Below, piece by piece: positions 22,028 to 33,799 of a stretch of DNA of 64,000 bases. The position numbers were made by a program, and so were the translations under genes. The stretch is taken from NCBI GenBank assembly GCA_038030265.1, contig CM075943.1:25110001-25174000 (forward strand), read 5' to 3'. This DNA is from Corythucha ciliata. Its lineage: Eukaryota; Arthropoda; Insecta; Hemiptera; Tingidae. The notes below the pieces were generated by a model. The model did not search any database. It saw nothing but the letters and a program-made list of their open reading frames with translations, and was not told the DNA's origin. How positions within the stretch are numbered: the first letter of the stretch is position 1; every line of letters begins with the position of its first letter.

Positions 22028-24350
22028 TTTAAAAATTTCGCTCCGGCAGCTGGCGGTCGGAAAGAGTTGCCCTAAGCCGTCCCAGAAGTAATAATTTTGA
22101 TACCATAATTTGTTTCATTAAGCCGAACTTCTTCCTCTATTTTCACCACCCTCTCTTCAAAAATGTCGAAAAGTTTCGGTAGTTTTCCAAGGGCTTTGAT
22201 ATATTAAATTTTTGTGCCGTATTATACAGGGTGGAAGGGGATAAGTGTGACAAAAATTTTTGGGTGATAGTAGGCCTCATTTGCGACCGAAATTACCATA
22301 TACACCATGGTCCGAAAATCAAAACCCTTCGAGATATGATTTTTCTAACGATTATTAAGGCTTACAACATTTTTTTTAACTAACGGCGAGAAACTCGCAT
22401 TTAATTTGAATTTTTGCAACTTTTGGTGATGGATTCGGAAAGAGCACACTATGTTCTGTCAGGATTAGCCATTTTCGATACACGTTAACTTTTTTATGTG
22501 CCCTTAAATGCGGCTCAAAGTCGTGCAAATCGGGGAATTAATTTTTTTCAAAAACAGTCAGTCCCCGTTTGTCCACGCTAAATCTGAGTGAACGGACAAC
22601 CCGTGATTCAGAAAAAAATCTTCAAAGTGTCCTTTACAAAAAAAGTCATAAGCGTTTTCTTAGTTGTTTGGTGATTTTTCGTCAGAAATGACGATTTCTT
22701 AGAAAAAATAATTATTTTTCTCTTCAAAATCGCTTGTTATGACTTGAAAAATTTGAACAAGTTTTGTGATTTTAACGCGATAAAAAGCACTAATACCTAA
22801 TCCAAAGCTATACGTTGAATCAAAATGATTATGCCCGTCTACCAAAGTAACAAAAAATGTCACTCTGGCCGCTGGCTGTCGGGTTAAGTGCATTACACTA
22901 CTACAAGTTTCGACGTTTTTAGTTATTTAGCTCTTATTCGGCATTAATTAACATTTCACGTCGTTACTCTACATTTTTATAGCCATTCTTGCTGAATAAT
23001 CGCAAATTAAGTTAAATTAAAGAAATTCGTATTTCGTGAAATGTACTCTATTCGACAGTCTGACACCCCAGCTGCCGGAGCGACATTTTTGTTACTTTGG
23101 TAGACGGGCATAATCATTTTGATTCAACGTATAGCTTTGGATTAGGTTTTAGTGCTTTTTATCACGTTAAAATCACAAAACTTGTTCAAATTTTTCAGGT
23201 CAAAACAAGCGATTTTGAAGAGAAAAATCATTACTTTTTCTAAGAAATCGTCATTTCTGACGAATTATCACCAAAAAACTAAGAAAACGCTTATGACTAT
23301 TTTTGTAAAGGACACTTTGAAGATGTTTTTCTGAATCACGGGTTGTCAGTACACTCAGATTTAGTGTGGACAAACGGGGACTGACTTTTTTTGAAAAAAT
23401 CTAATTCCCCGATTTGCACGTCTTTGAGCCGGATTTAAGGGCGAATAAAATAGTTAACGTCTATCGAAAATGGCTAATCGTGACAGAAAATAGTGTGATC
23501 TTTCCGAATCCATCACCAAAAGTTGCAAAAATTCAAATTGAATGCGAGTTTCTCGCCGTTAGTTAAAAAAAATGATGCAAGCCTCAAAAATCGTTAGAAA
23601 AATCATATCTCGAAGGGTATTGATTTTCGGACCATGGTGTATATGGTAATTTCGGTCGCAAATGAGGCCTACTATCACCCAAAAATTTTTGTCACACTTA
23701 TCCCCTTCCACCCTGTATAATACCTAAACGTGTGAATTTAAGCGATTTTTTGAAATTTCAGCCCCCATTTCACCCTCCCCCATCAAAGTTTTCGATAAAT
23801 CTCAATGGAACCCAGGGCTTTCGTTACATTAAATTATTGAGTCGAATTTTAGAGTGCTAAGATGAACTAGTGAAGTTCAACGCTATTTTTACACTTCCAC
23901 ACCGGAAGGACCACCCCCACCATCTTGACTTTTTCGAAAAATTAAAATGGGAATCAAAGGCTACTATAACATGGAGTATACGTACCGAATATAGTGCTTC
24001 TAGAATCAACTGGTGATTTATAGTGATTTTTTGGCCATTTAACCCCAATTTCCCTCCCCCCCCCCTCCACCTTGACCGATTTGGCCCAAACGCAATACCG
24101 ACCGGAGTTTTATGACTACTGATTTTTGTGCCAAAGCGCGTTCCGCTAAATTAACTTCTACGAGAGTTATCGTGCTAACAAGAAAACGGCCATAATATTA
24201 TAAATAAACATATATATATGTGTGTGAATTCCGGAGACCACTGAATTCGTGTTCTAGAGGTTCTGAAACGTGAAAAAAACATGACATGACCCATGTTTGC
24301 CACCATCACGACGAGACCAATAGTGCATTTTCAGAATGAAATGCACTAAA
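22028..24350 (-). mobile_element. Dispersed repeat R2, copy 2
   Basis: This copy is inverted relative to copies 1 and 3. One end is CGCTCCGGCAGCTGGCGGTC (22028) and the other lies just past the palindromic AGTGCATTTTCAGAATG (about 24330-24350). Without the insertion at 22227-23715 it is about 0.83 kb. It is uninterrupted in the AT-rich tract where copies 1 and 3 carry insertions. Confidence 0.8.
22227..23715. mobile_element. Long-inverted-repeat MITE family I, copy 2
   Basis: This 1.49-kb element has ends CAGGGTGGAAGGGGATAAGT and its complement and is flanked by TA. The empty site is readable in R2 copy 1 near 2053-2070 (GGTATTATAAAATACGGC). It matches the flanks joined over one TA with a single difference. 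That supports a 2-bp TA duplication and exact boundaries. The arms and loop match copy 1 throughout. Confidence 0.9.
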
Positions 24351-24367
24351 AACAACTATCTGGAGCA

Positions 24368-25021
24368 CAGAGCTTGACAAGATCCTCATTTTTTGGAACT
24401 AAATCCAAAATACAAAATCCTCTGCTCCAAAAAATGATTTATATCAAAGATCCAGATCTTCGAATAGAAAAAGGATCGGGATCAAGATCCTTGGATTTTG
24501 AAAATCCTTTAAAGATCCAAGATATTTATTTTTTCATAAGTTAAAAATTAAATTCGGAACTCATGCTCGGAACCGATGCTGCTCATGTCCATGAATCACC
24601 GACGCACGTCACGTCGCGGTAATTTGAACGAAAAACAAAATACGAACAATCAAAACAACAAAACTTTATGAGTCACGCGGGAACACGAAGAGCGTGCGAC
24701 GGGGCGAGTTGCGAACGAAGAATGGAAACGAACTCGGTTTAAAAAGAGGAATGGGGGGGGGGGGACCGAGAAAAGCAAAAGCTGATAATGAGCGCGGGGT
24801 GGTGCTGAAACTTCAAGCGGATTATGCTTTTTATTTTTTTCGATGAAAGGAAGCAAAAGGATCTGTAAAAAGATCTTGCTTTAAAATCCAAAATACTTTT
24901 TCCTAAGATCCTTTAAAATCCTAGATCCAGATCCTTCGAAAAAGGATCTAAATCCAGATCTAGATCCAGGATCTTGATTTTGGATTTTAATCGGAAAATG
25001 ATTTAGATCCGCAATGCTCTG
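24368..25021. mobile_element. hAT-type MITE rich in GGATCT/AAGATCC
   Basis: This 654-bp element has ends CAGAGCTTGACAAGATCC and GGATCCGCAATGCTCTG-like, and a perfect 8-bp duplication CTGGAGCA (24360-24367, 25022-25029). Subterminal zones are packed with degenerate GATCC motifs around a GC-richer core (about 24540-24860) that includes a poly(G) run. The dense subterminal motifs could be transposase-binding repeats, which is inference. Confidence 0.85.
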
Positions 25022-25029
25022 CTGGAGCA

Positions 25030-26000
25030 ATCAACCACGTTGCTATTCACAATTTGTATGGGAAACCTATGACACCGAAACCTTCAATCTCCTAGGGACT
25101 CCTTCAATTAAATCCGACTGAGCGCGCTCCGGTCCACCTGCTCGCCCTCAATAATTGGTGTCGGGAAGACCCAAAGATATAGAAATACTGGATTGCTCAC
25201 GATTGATGGGGAATCCGAGCCAGTAGTTGGGGGGGTTGGCCTTCACGAAGTCCGCGTATCTGAAACCTCCGTATTTATCGCATCCCTCCCCCAGTACCCT
25301 GCCACCTCATCCGTACACCTTAGTGTGCAATGTTTCCCAATTATTTACTTATTCATTTCAGTTTATTTTTTGAATTATAAATCAAAGTTAATGCCTTTCA
25401 GTTTTATTTCAAATGTTGGACTGTGAAAAATGTATGAACTCATTTGGCTTGTATGGGTGCTGCATGATGTATGTCACTCCGGCAGAGGAAATTATGTAAG
25501 TTTCCTATTTGTAAATTTGTGTTTTTCTTGTTTGAAAAGTACCTTTTCACACTTGTCTTATACCTGTGAAGTTTTATAGCTTCTTGGAATGTCCCTGCCT
25601 TCGTGTGTCCGTTAGTTTTTTGAGAGCTAGAAGAGAAAAAGAGGGTCCTCCAGTTTTTTGGTGTAAAAAAGATATTTTTGCCGAATGGAAAGAAGTGGTC
25701 AATGCCTGTTAGTGTATTTCTCAAACGCTGGCGTTGGGCGCTAACGCGGCGTTGCAAAGGGAAAGGAACGCTCGTGTGAACCGGGCCTTAATATCGCGAC
25801 AAAATTGAATGAAATCAGGTAATTAATAGTTGGTATCAACTGTTGTTTATTATACAGAACGGGCCCTACATGCTCAATTGTGATTTTTAAAATTGGATAG
25901 CTCATTCCCACTGTTGGACTAACGTGCAAGGAGTTTTTAAACGTGCCGCCAACCCGGACTCCATCAAGGTCACGGGGTGCAGGTTATACCGTTTTTCTCT
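25030..26000. other. Intergenic between two hAT elements
   Basis: No gene is supported. About 25160-25200 is inverted relative to about 27590-27630. A phrase GTGTGAACCGGGCCTTA near 25770-25790 resembles one end of a Harbinger-type MITE, but I find no partner end. Confidence 0.4.
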
Positions 26001-26008
26001 CGTACAAT

Positions 26009-27574
26009 TAGTGTTGAATCGATACCAGTAAATAGAGTAAAGTATCGATACCCAGTAGTTTTGGTATCGATACTTTTTTCGATACCAAGAGTACTATTTC
26101 GATACTTTGATTCGATACTGGGAAATGAGTACTTCAGGAATCGATACTTTTAATTCGATACTGAGTACGATTCGATACTTTTTAATCAATACCAAGTATT
26201 TTTTATTTTTTTACATTTTTTAAATTAATTTAAACACGTGAACTCCCGGCATCCCGGGGAAACGTACCGTTTGAAATGAGTACTTTAATTGGTATCGAAT
26301 GGGTATTGATTAAAACTAGTACGATACTGAATCAATACCCATTCGATACCGAGTAAAAGTACTCATTTCAAACGATACCCATTCGATACCGAGTATTTAC
26401 TCGCTTGAATCAATACCCATTCGATATCGAGTAAAAGTACTCATTTCAATCAATACCCATTCGATACCGAGTATTTACTCGTTTGAATCAATACCCATTT
26501 GGTACCGAGTAAAAGTACTCATTTGAAACGATACCCATTCGATACCGAGTATTTACTTGTTTGAATCAATACCCATTCGATACCGAGCATTTACTTGTTT
26601 GAATCAATACCCATTCGATACCGAGTAAAAGTACTCATTTGAATCAATACCCATTCGATACCGAGTAAAAGTACTCATTTGAATCAATACCCATTCGATA
26701 CCGAGCATTTACTTGTTTGAATCAATACCCATTCGATACCGAGTAAAAGTACTCATTTGAATCAATACCCATTCGATACCGAGTATTTACTTGTTTGAAT
26801 CAAAACCCATTCGATACCGAGTAAAAGTACTCATTTGAATCAATACTCATTCGATACCGAGTAAAAGAACTCATTTGAAACGATACCCATTCGATACCGA
26901 GTATTTACTCGCTTGAATCAATACCCATACGAGTACTTTTACTCGGTATCGAATGGGTATTGATTCAAATGAGTACTTTTACTCGGTATCGAATGGGTAT
27001 TGATTCAAATGAGTAGATATTCGGTATCGGGTATATTCTTTCGGTATCGTAAAAGTATCGGTTAAGTAAGAGAGTTAAAAGCTCGGTGCACACTATGCAT
27101 TTTTCGTAGCATATTCTATTTATTTGGAGGTCGAAATGAAATATATGGTCCCCAGTAGTGACCGGATATTTTTTAAAACCGGTAGGCAATCCTATTTCAA
27201 AAGTTGCATAGCGTGCATCGAGCTTAAGTAGTCATTGTGTTTCAATTAAAATGAATCTGTATTTGTATAAGGGAGTAGTGATTGAGATGGTAGTGCTTTT
27301 GGCTTTTCTTGGTTGGCGGTGGAGGGGTTTTATTACAAGCTTGTTGAATCGATACCACTACGGTATCGATACTTTTGAATCAGTACCAAGTACTTTTGGT
27401 ATCGGTACTTCTGTACCGATACCGAGTATATATCGATACTTTTTATACGATACTGTAAACAAGTTATATGAGTATCGATACTTTTCATTCGATACCAAAT
27501 ACCATTCGATACTTCCCATTCGATACTTCAAATGAGTAAAGTATCGATACTTTGTTGGTATCGATTCAACACTA
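26009..27574. mobile_element. 1.57-kb hAT-type element filled with GATACC repeats
   Basis: The terminal inverted repeats are TAGTGTTGAATCGATACC and the complement. A perfect 8-bp duplication CGTACAAT flanks it (26001-26008, 27575-27582). About 26286-26940 is a tandem array of 38-40-bp monomers containing CAATACCCATTCGATACCGA, followed by an inverted portion. Other GATAC-type repeats line both ends. No transposase is present. A short hairpin element is nested at 27079-27225. Confidence 0.9.
27079..27225. mobile_element. Nested hairpin element (AAGCTCGGTGCACACTATGC)
   Basis: The ends AAGCTCGGTGCACACTATGC and the complement of AAGCTCGATGCACGCTATGC pair over about 27 bp. TTAA-like bases adjoin both ends. 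The insertion post-dates the GATACC element that surrounds it. Confidence 0.65.
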
Positions 27575-27582
27575 CGTACAAT

Positions 27583-27960
27583 TCAACACCCGTGAGCAAT
27601 CCAGTAGTTCTATATCTTTGGGAAGACCTGATTCGCAATCGACAGGGGCTACTTGATTTTTTGAATCCTCGGGCTTCAGATGAACATTATTTTCCTCACC
27701 TCTCTCTAGAATTCTAGATAACCAAAATGTCTTTTCACTCCGGCGCAGCTCACGGTAAAAACAGTTCGTGTAGTCAAATTGAATCGTTTATTTATGAGTT
27801 GATTATAGTAAATTATGCCTTTGAAGTCAAAAGAGACCACCGTCAAAAGCACACGAATGTCGGGTTTGGTTTCTTCCGGGATTAGTCGAAATTGATGACT
27901 TGCGGGTGACAAGTAAACTCGAGACACAGGGTACGGTGTACAGCACTTGTGAAACTGTTA
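27583..27960. other. Intergenic DNA, nothing coding
   Basis: The first 50 bp are the dispersed phrase also found near 2384 and 25160. The rest shows no feature. Confidence 0.4.
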
Positions 27961-28086
27961 GCGATTTCCATTCAACACACTACACAAGTAGTGCAGCGTC
28001 CTGTCCATAAACATATGTTTCAATTCAGGGAGGACGGGTGGAAAAACTTACACCACACAAGTGTATTGCATTGAATGGAAAACGCC
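27961..28086. mobile_element. Hairpin MITE with GCG(T)TTTCCATT ends, copy 2
   Basis: The left end GCGATTTCCATTCAACACAC pairs with the right end TGCATTGAATGGAAAACGCC. An inner ACACAAGT/CTACACAAGT pair and a GGACGGGTGGAAA phrase are shared with the copy at 6461-6602. Confidence 0.6.
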
Positions 28087-28780
28087 ATGTGAGTATCACC
28101 ATCACCCATGAAAACTTATATTCTGGCCGTTGAGCTCACTACACTGTGTGTGTTTTTTGAAGTTTTTGGTGGGATTCAGTGTTCGGTGTACCAGAAACGA
28201 CTGCCCTTTCTTCTTTGACATATTCGTATTCAATTCAGCCGCTACAGTTTTTCTGCGATGACTGCAATCTACAACGATCATCGTAGAACAATATCAACAT
28301 GGTTTTTTTTTAAGCTGGCTTCTCCTTCTTCGTGAGCCTTTACTTCGCCGGGCACCAAGTTCACGAGCCATTTTTCTAATCTCCGAAAAAATAAATAAAT
28401 AAAAAGGCGAGGGACTATTCACTTTAACCAACACAAAAAATATCTAAACGAAACGGCAGAAGTTGGAGACTAGACTCCTCCTTACTTCTTCTAAACATTT
28501 GAAATGCGGTGAGGTGGGTTCTAACCTTCTTATTACCTCTATGTTGTGATGAGTCGAATAACCTTTGAAAAATCGAACCTCGCTTCCCCATTGTATAAGG
28601 CAAAGAAACACAACAAACCACTCTTCGACAGCTACATTACAGGTGACTTTTTTTCGGAAAGTGCCTATGACGCGAACATGCTAGCTGGCGTGTTTGAAAT
28701 GACCTAGAACTTCGAAAATCGCGTATTTATTAACTGTTATCACGATTTATGCTCTATTTTAGCATAAATGAACCTTAAAA
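28087..28780. other. Intergenic DNA, nothing recognised
   Basis: No supportable gene, hairpin or repeat boundary was found in this stretch. Confidence 0.35.
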
Positions 28781-29490
28781 AATAAATTTATGAATAAGTT
28801 CTGACCCATGAAACTTTCTCATTTTAGCCGCAAATTCGTTCTTTAATCTCAATTCTGCCTTGAGCAATTTCCCCTTCAAATTCCAGCAGTGAAAAGGTCC
28901 ACATAATACTCATGTTAACGAATTTCATTAATTTTGATCCGGACGTTGCATCGCGAACCTTAAAATAGGTGTTTTTCTCAATGTGCCTTAATTTTAGCCG
29001 AAAATAAGAACTTTTTCAAAAATGTTTGCGCTAAGACGCCCTCTTTCTCGATTGTACCCGCAAACTTGCTATGCAAATGTATAAAACAGTCAATTATCAC
29101 TTTTTCGCAATATTCACCGAGATGTTGGTTTGAGAAACCACGAACTGGTGCCTCCTCTCAATTTTACCTGCGTGAATGAGCTCCATTTCTCAATTTTAGC
29201 CGTGAATTGGCATTTTTCCTCAATTTTTGCCGCAAATGAGCGATTTTTCTCAATTCTACATTGAACGCGCAATTTATTTTGTCAATTTTAGCCGTGAAAA
29301 GAGCACTGTAAACCGTGAGTTAGCGCATTTTCTTAATTTCGGCCCGGACTTTGGATCGCGAAACCGCAAATTGGCGTGTTTTCTCAATTTCAACCGCGAA
29401 CAATGAGCAGATTTATTTCTCAAGTTCAACGTGAATCAGCGCTATTTCTCAATTCTAGCCGTGAATGGGTGTTTTCGCTCAGTACTAACG
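28780..29490. repeat. Degenerate family-b array (TCTCAATTTTAGCCGTGAAT units)
   Basis: At least a dozen diverged units of about 30-35 bp repeat TCTCAATTTTAGCC followed by (G)CGAAT-like and AGCG-like bases. Longer motifs (GGACTTTGGATCGCGAAACC, and a relative near 28935) imply an older higher-order unit. The array ends at a poly(C) run near 29500. Relatives are at 18580-19080, 38740-38960 and 63240-63500. Confidence 0.7.
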
Positions 29491-30914
29491 TGCGCCCCCC
29501 CCCCTCCCAAACTCAGAATCCGTGTGCCTGGCTTGCCCACCCTTTGATCATGGGCTGGCTACGCCCCTGGCTTGAAACACTGGAATACCCGTTGCTGGAT
29601 CGTCTGATCGATAATCAGCTTTGATTTTCGGATTCCTCGTGCCGTCAAACGCAGTATCGTCCAACTTGTTGTTTGAGAATTCATGATTTTAACTATTTTC
29701 TCCAGCTCCTGCTGGAGGTGGTTTATGAGTCTTTTATAGACCGTTGTCAATCGCGAAATGCAGCGCGGTTCAGGCTAAAACTTACCTAGGGGAGCGATGA
29801 ACGTTTCGTGATGTCGTTATAACTATCGTCTGACCTTCTCGAACGGAACTCCTATCCGTCACTGCACCCATATATGTAGAGAGTTACTTAAGCTGCAGCA
29901 TTAGTGTTTGTGTTTGACCCAAATTCACCCCTCTCAATTATGATGTAGATTTTGGAATACTCGTTTGGCCAGCGAGGGACTATGCACAGGTTATTTAAAA
30001 AAAGAATCCCCCGAAAAACTCCGCGCCATTGCCACCCCTTGTGGGCACCCCTGCTTTGATAAACGCTGCAATAAGCCATTTGTTATGTTATGAGAAATAT
30101 TTTGAAACCAACCGGATTTTGAATTTCTACACACTAAATGGTTCGCCGAACAGCCACCATATTAGCAGCACCTGCCGAGCAGTAAGGCCGGCTTTTCTGA
30201 TTCATTCACAAGAGCGCAGCACATTATCACCTACCATGGGGAAATTGCCACGGCTTTCGAATTTCTACCCTGACATAGTTCTCCTATTAGCCCACCAAGG
30301 CAGTACCTCAAAGGGCGTCAGACGAGCTTCCTCTGTACTCCAACCAGAGCGCAGCACATCCTCGTCTGCCCACGCATTCTTGGGCGTGCGCTACATTACC
30401 ACGCGAGTGGAATAGCTTCCTTGGCTTCTCGTGAATGGAGCGCTGCATTATCGACTTAAACTGCGTGCTGAGGGGGTAATTGCCTATCCCCTAACTTTGC
30501 AGGAGCACTTTTAGATTTTTTTTCTTAATTCATTTTTTCTTCTTATTTCTCGACTTCGCTTGCAATTTTTTCCCCTCGTTTCTGATCAAGTAAAGCGATG
30601 TTTTTTTTTGTTTTTTTTCATAAGTTTCTCCCGTCATTCAAAAATGTTTTGAATTTTTTGAAATTCTTCAATAAAACGGCAAAATCGTTCGTTAAGGCGT
30701 CTGATCAATCTGGTCTGCGTCTGATATCTTTTCTCGCTGGAACAATACAAAACCCCAGGGGGTAAAGTCCGGCCCTACTTATGTTGAACGTCGGCTTTCA
30801 TGGTGAGAGCTTTTCCGTTGATACTTCAACAGATTTTGTGCATTCTAGTCACAACCTTTCGACGGCGGGTGTGTGAGGAATTGAGGATTTCGTCAGAAAG
30901 GCCTCCTACGTCCT

Positions 30915-30951
<37 letters not shown>

Positions 30952-31185
30952 ATTCTCACTCGATTCAAACTGTTCAACACTTTCACTTCGTCATTTCAAC
31001 ACTACTACATAATTGTATTACAGAGGAAGTCACCTTTGTAAGGTTTTTGTTCCAGAACTGACAACTAAGCTTGCACATTGTAAGGTGGAGAGACGATAAT
31101 TTCCAGTACTTCGGTTTAATTTGACTGGAGTGTATGACTGTACGGCAGCAAGTTTCATAGTCAATCATAAAACGCCCGGTTTTCT
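29491..31185. other. Intergenic; dispersed-repeat traces and a T-run
   Basis: 29540-29580 carries the reverse of a GGGCGTAGCCAGC phrase, and 29600-29860 is related to 17600-17910. A T-run of about 32 lies at 30919-30950. A 128-codon open stretch at 30029-30415 has no family features and is not called. Confidence 0.4.
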
Positions 31186-31375
31186 TTTATTAATGAAACA
31201 TATTAGACGTTTTGGCGGTAAATTCCCAGTTTCGGACCTTTTTCAGGCTGTACAGTCCATTTCTGAGTTGGTAGGGGGTAAATTTTGCATAGTTATTTTA
31301 AATTTTACGGAATAAAATCGGCGGTTTAGTGGTGAAATCTTCAGTTTTAAGTATGAAACGTAACGCCTAAAATCA
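31186..31375 (+). repeat. Segmental repeat shared with 13540-13733
   Basis: This is the direct-orientation partner of 13540-13733 over about 190 bp with few differences. It ends within family-a array units. The homology stops sharply at about 31375. Confidence 0.85.
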
Positions 31376-32368
31376 GCAGCTAGAAATTGTCCGTAAGACT
31401 AATTTTTCTGCACAAATAATCAAATCCTTTGCCCCTCAATTGTCAATAACGTGATGCTTAGCTCACAAAGCTGACCATTAACAGTCCAAAACTGACCATT
31501 TCAGACCGGACCGATTGAACCGAACAGCAAAAGTTAGCTATTCGAGACCGAAAAAATATAATTTTATGTTATTGACACGTGAAATTTGGATTGAAGCGGA
31601 GCAAACTATATAGCGATTCACTGTCAACTTAGCCGCTCAAAAAACTGAAACTAAAAAAATAGGCTATATTTGTCTGAATACCGGATACTTCACCGTACTC
31701 ACCCTCAAAATCTTCAATTCTGCCCATCCTCCCTACTAAGGCCCCAGTTGCTAGAAATTTAGCCAAACGAAGCAGATTTTATCGCTCTGAAAGGGACCAA
31801 TGTGCTAACAATATGAGGCATGAACACAGGGGCACAGTCATTGAGACAGAGCCGTGACTTTAGATCCATGGACTATTCGGTTGAATAACTGACAATTTGG
31901 TAGGCTCAATTTCGAGGCCCATTCTGCTGATATCCAAAAGTGAGAGAGCGTGAATGCAACTGTGCGGAGTTGCTGGTGGGAGCACGTGCCCCTCCGTGGA
32001 GTACCTCGTTATATGTAGATACAGTGGCCCTTGAATTCTGAGTTCCTTCGGAAATATGACAATTTTAGGGGCCGAATGTTCGGATTAAATTAATCGCCAG
32101 TTCCGAATGATTAGGAGAATAGAAAATGCCGGGAGCTTCTGGGAGAAAAGGCCTGCTGTTTCGATCCGAACAAACCCGACGATGGATGCAGTCTAGGCCG
32201 GTTGTCCTTTGACCACTTATTTGTATTTGTATTTGTATTTGTATTTGTCCCAAGTAGAATGATTTTGTGGCTTTGGGACTGATATGTGGGGAGGGGTATC
32301 GACTATATATTGGGCAAGATTGAAATATTTTATTACTACAGGTATTCCCAGTCCATAGAGACGTGTAG
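31376..32368. other. Intergenic; short (ATTTGT)n microsatellite
   Basis: About five ATTTGT units lie at 32219-32248. Such short tails can mark LINE 3' ends, but the preceding frame shows no recognised domain. The remainder holds no gene. Confidence 0.4.
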
Positions 32369-33777
32369 TTACAATCTTTTTAAAATGGTGAAAAAAGAAT
32401 AAGCTACTCTAATCACCTGAAATTACGTGAGGGGGGAGGGTAATGAGCAAAATAAGAATATTCTTCAAAAGAGAGGTGTCACTCACGTCGATGAATGTGC
32501 CCAATTTTAAGTCGAGCAGACCCATGGCTGTGAGCCGCACGGGGCGCAGTCCCCTCATCGTCATAACTATCATAGTTTGTCCGTCGACTCGATTCAATAT
32601 TTTGTGCCAGTCATTCATGTAGATGTAATCTCGTGTACTTTCAGTCTGTACACGGTTGGTGTTTGTTGAAATCTTATGAATAATGGAGTGGGCGGGGGCG
32701 GGGAGCGTACGGCTGTTTCAAGGAGGCTGCTGAGCCAGCAGAAATAAACGAGACTTCCGAATGTGATTATTGTGTAGGTGATGTTTTTAAATATGAAGCT
32801 CATTGAGTCCTGCGATGTTTTGACGACGAGTACTATGGACAGGCTGAAGTTGACGCAACTGATGAACAACTGTCCCAGAACAATCGGTGACAGGAGGCGA
32901 CGAAGCTCAGTGGCCGTCCTGTGCATGGCAAACGTTATCAATTCTGACAATGATGGGTGTTTGTTGTGGTCAGATGAGGAGGGGGGCTCACCAGAGCAGA
33001 CGTTGATGGTCCCTGATATATTTCCTAATATCGGCCGAACTTGATGTCAGCGTTTCATTTAAAAGTGTAAACATGCCGCACAGGAGAACAGCAACTGTGA
33101 CGAAGAAGAAATTAATTTGGGCAAAGTGAATAACAAAGCCGTAGCCGGCGACCAGTTCAAACAGGTAGACGAATAGAGGGACCGGTGGCTGTTCAACGTT
33201 GAACGGGTAGCTACTTGGAAACACTTTAGTCATGTTTCTGGCATTTTCCCCGTATAATAGGGCTGCGAATAAAAAATGTCGCCCTTTAAAAACATGAAAA
33301 AACACGTTTAATGAGTTTATACCTCTTGGTGTAAAGTAAACAGGTGGCAGGTAGAAACCAAAAAGAGCGACGCCACACGTGAGGAACCAGTACTTTCTGA
33401 GCCTCCCCAATTTTTCCGATATCGTAGACATCGTCGCAAAAGCTTTTTCTTCATTCAAACGGACGCAATCAAAGTCCGTAAAGGTTAAAATTAAACGCTT
33501 GAATCTAAAAAGAACGAGCGATGCAAAAATAATTCAAAAAACATTAAAATTTTCACCTTTTCAAATGAGCCATCATATAGACAATTTTACAAAACGACTG
33601 GCACTGCTCCAACCATAAACTGATTGACAAAAATCGATCGGCCAGAGGAACCGCTTCCAATATAGTCGAGTAGGCCAAATGAGCGTTGATCATAGGGCAG
33701 AAGAAACAAATGACGCTCAATTTACCCAAAAAAGAGAGGCCGAACATTTTGGACGATGACGATGGATACTCGTACAC
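32369..33777 (-). CDS. Insect odorant receptor (7tm_6 family), 5' end unresolved
   Basis: This would be a seven-pass odorant receptor acting with Orco in the dendrites of olfactory neurons. Six exons join in phase: 33557 to about 33777, 33323-33504, 32992-33262, 32711-32918, 32487-32645 and 32369-32416. The introns are 52, 60, 73, 65 and 70 nt. The 60-nt intron (33263-33322) is in frame without stops. Diagnostic features are DHQRLL...LLSPIVLGQ before TM5, the long hydrophobic segments, WHKILNRVDGQTMIVMTMRG...PVRLTAMGLLDL in the IC3-TM7 zone, and the terminal AYSFFTILKRL. The visible part is about 362 residues (352 from the first in-frame ATG at 33747), against 380-420 for most receptors. A short 5' exon with the true start is therefore probably missing. 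The frame is open back to an AG near 33795. Ligand unknown. Confidence 0.88.
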
Positions 33778-33799
33778 CTCTCGCCATCCGCTAAGAGCT

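Noticed and set aside
26286..26940. Regularly spaced repeats of ~38-40 bp resembling a CRISPR array
   Set aside because: The repeats are continuous without unique spacers, lie inside a hAT-type element with an 8-bp duplication, and the DNA is insect.
30029..30415. 128-codon open frame
   Set aside because: No domain, no splice signals and no similarity I can recognise.
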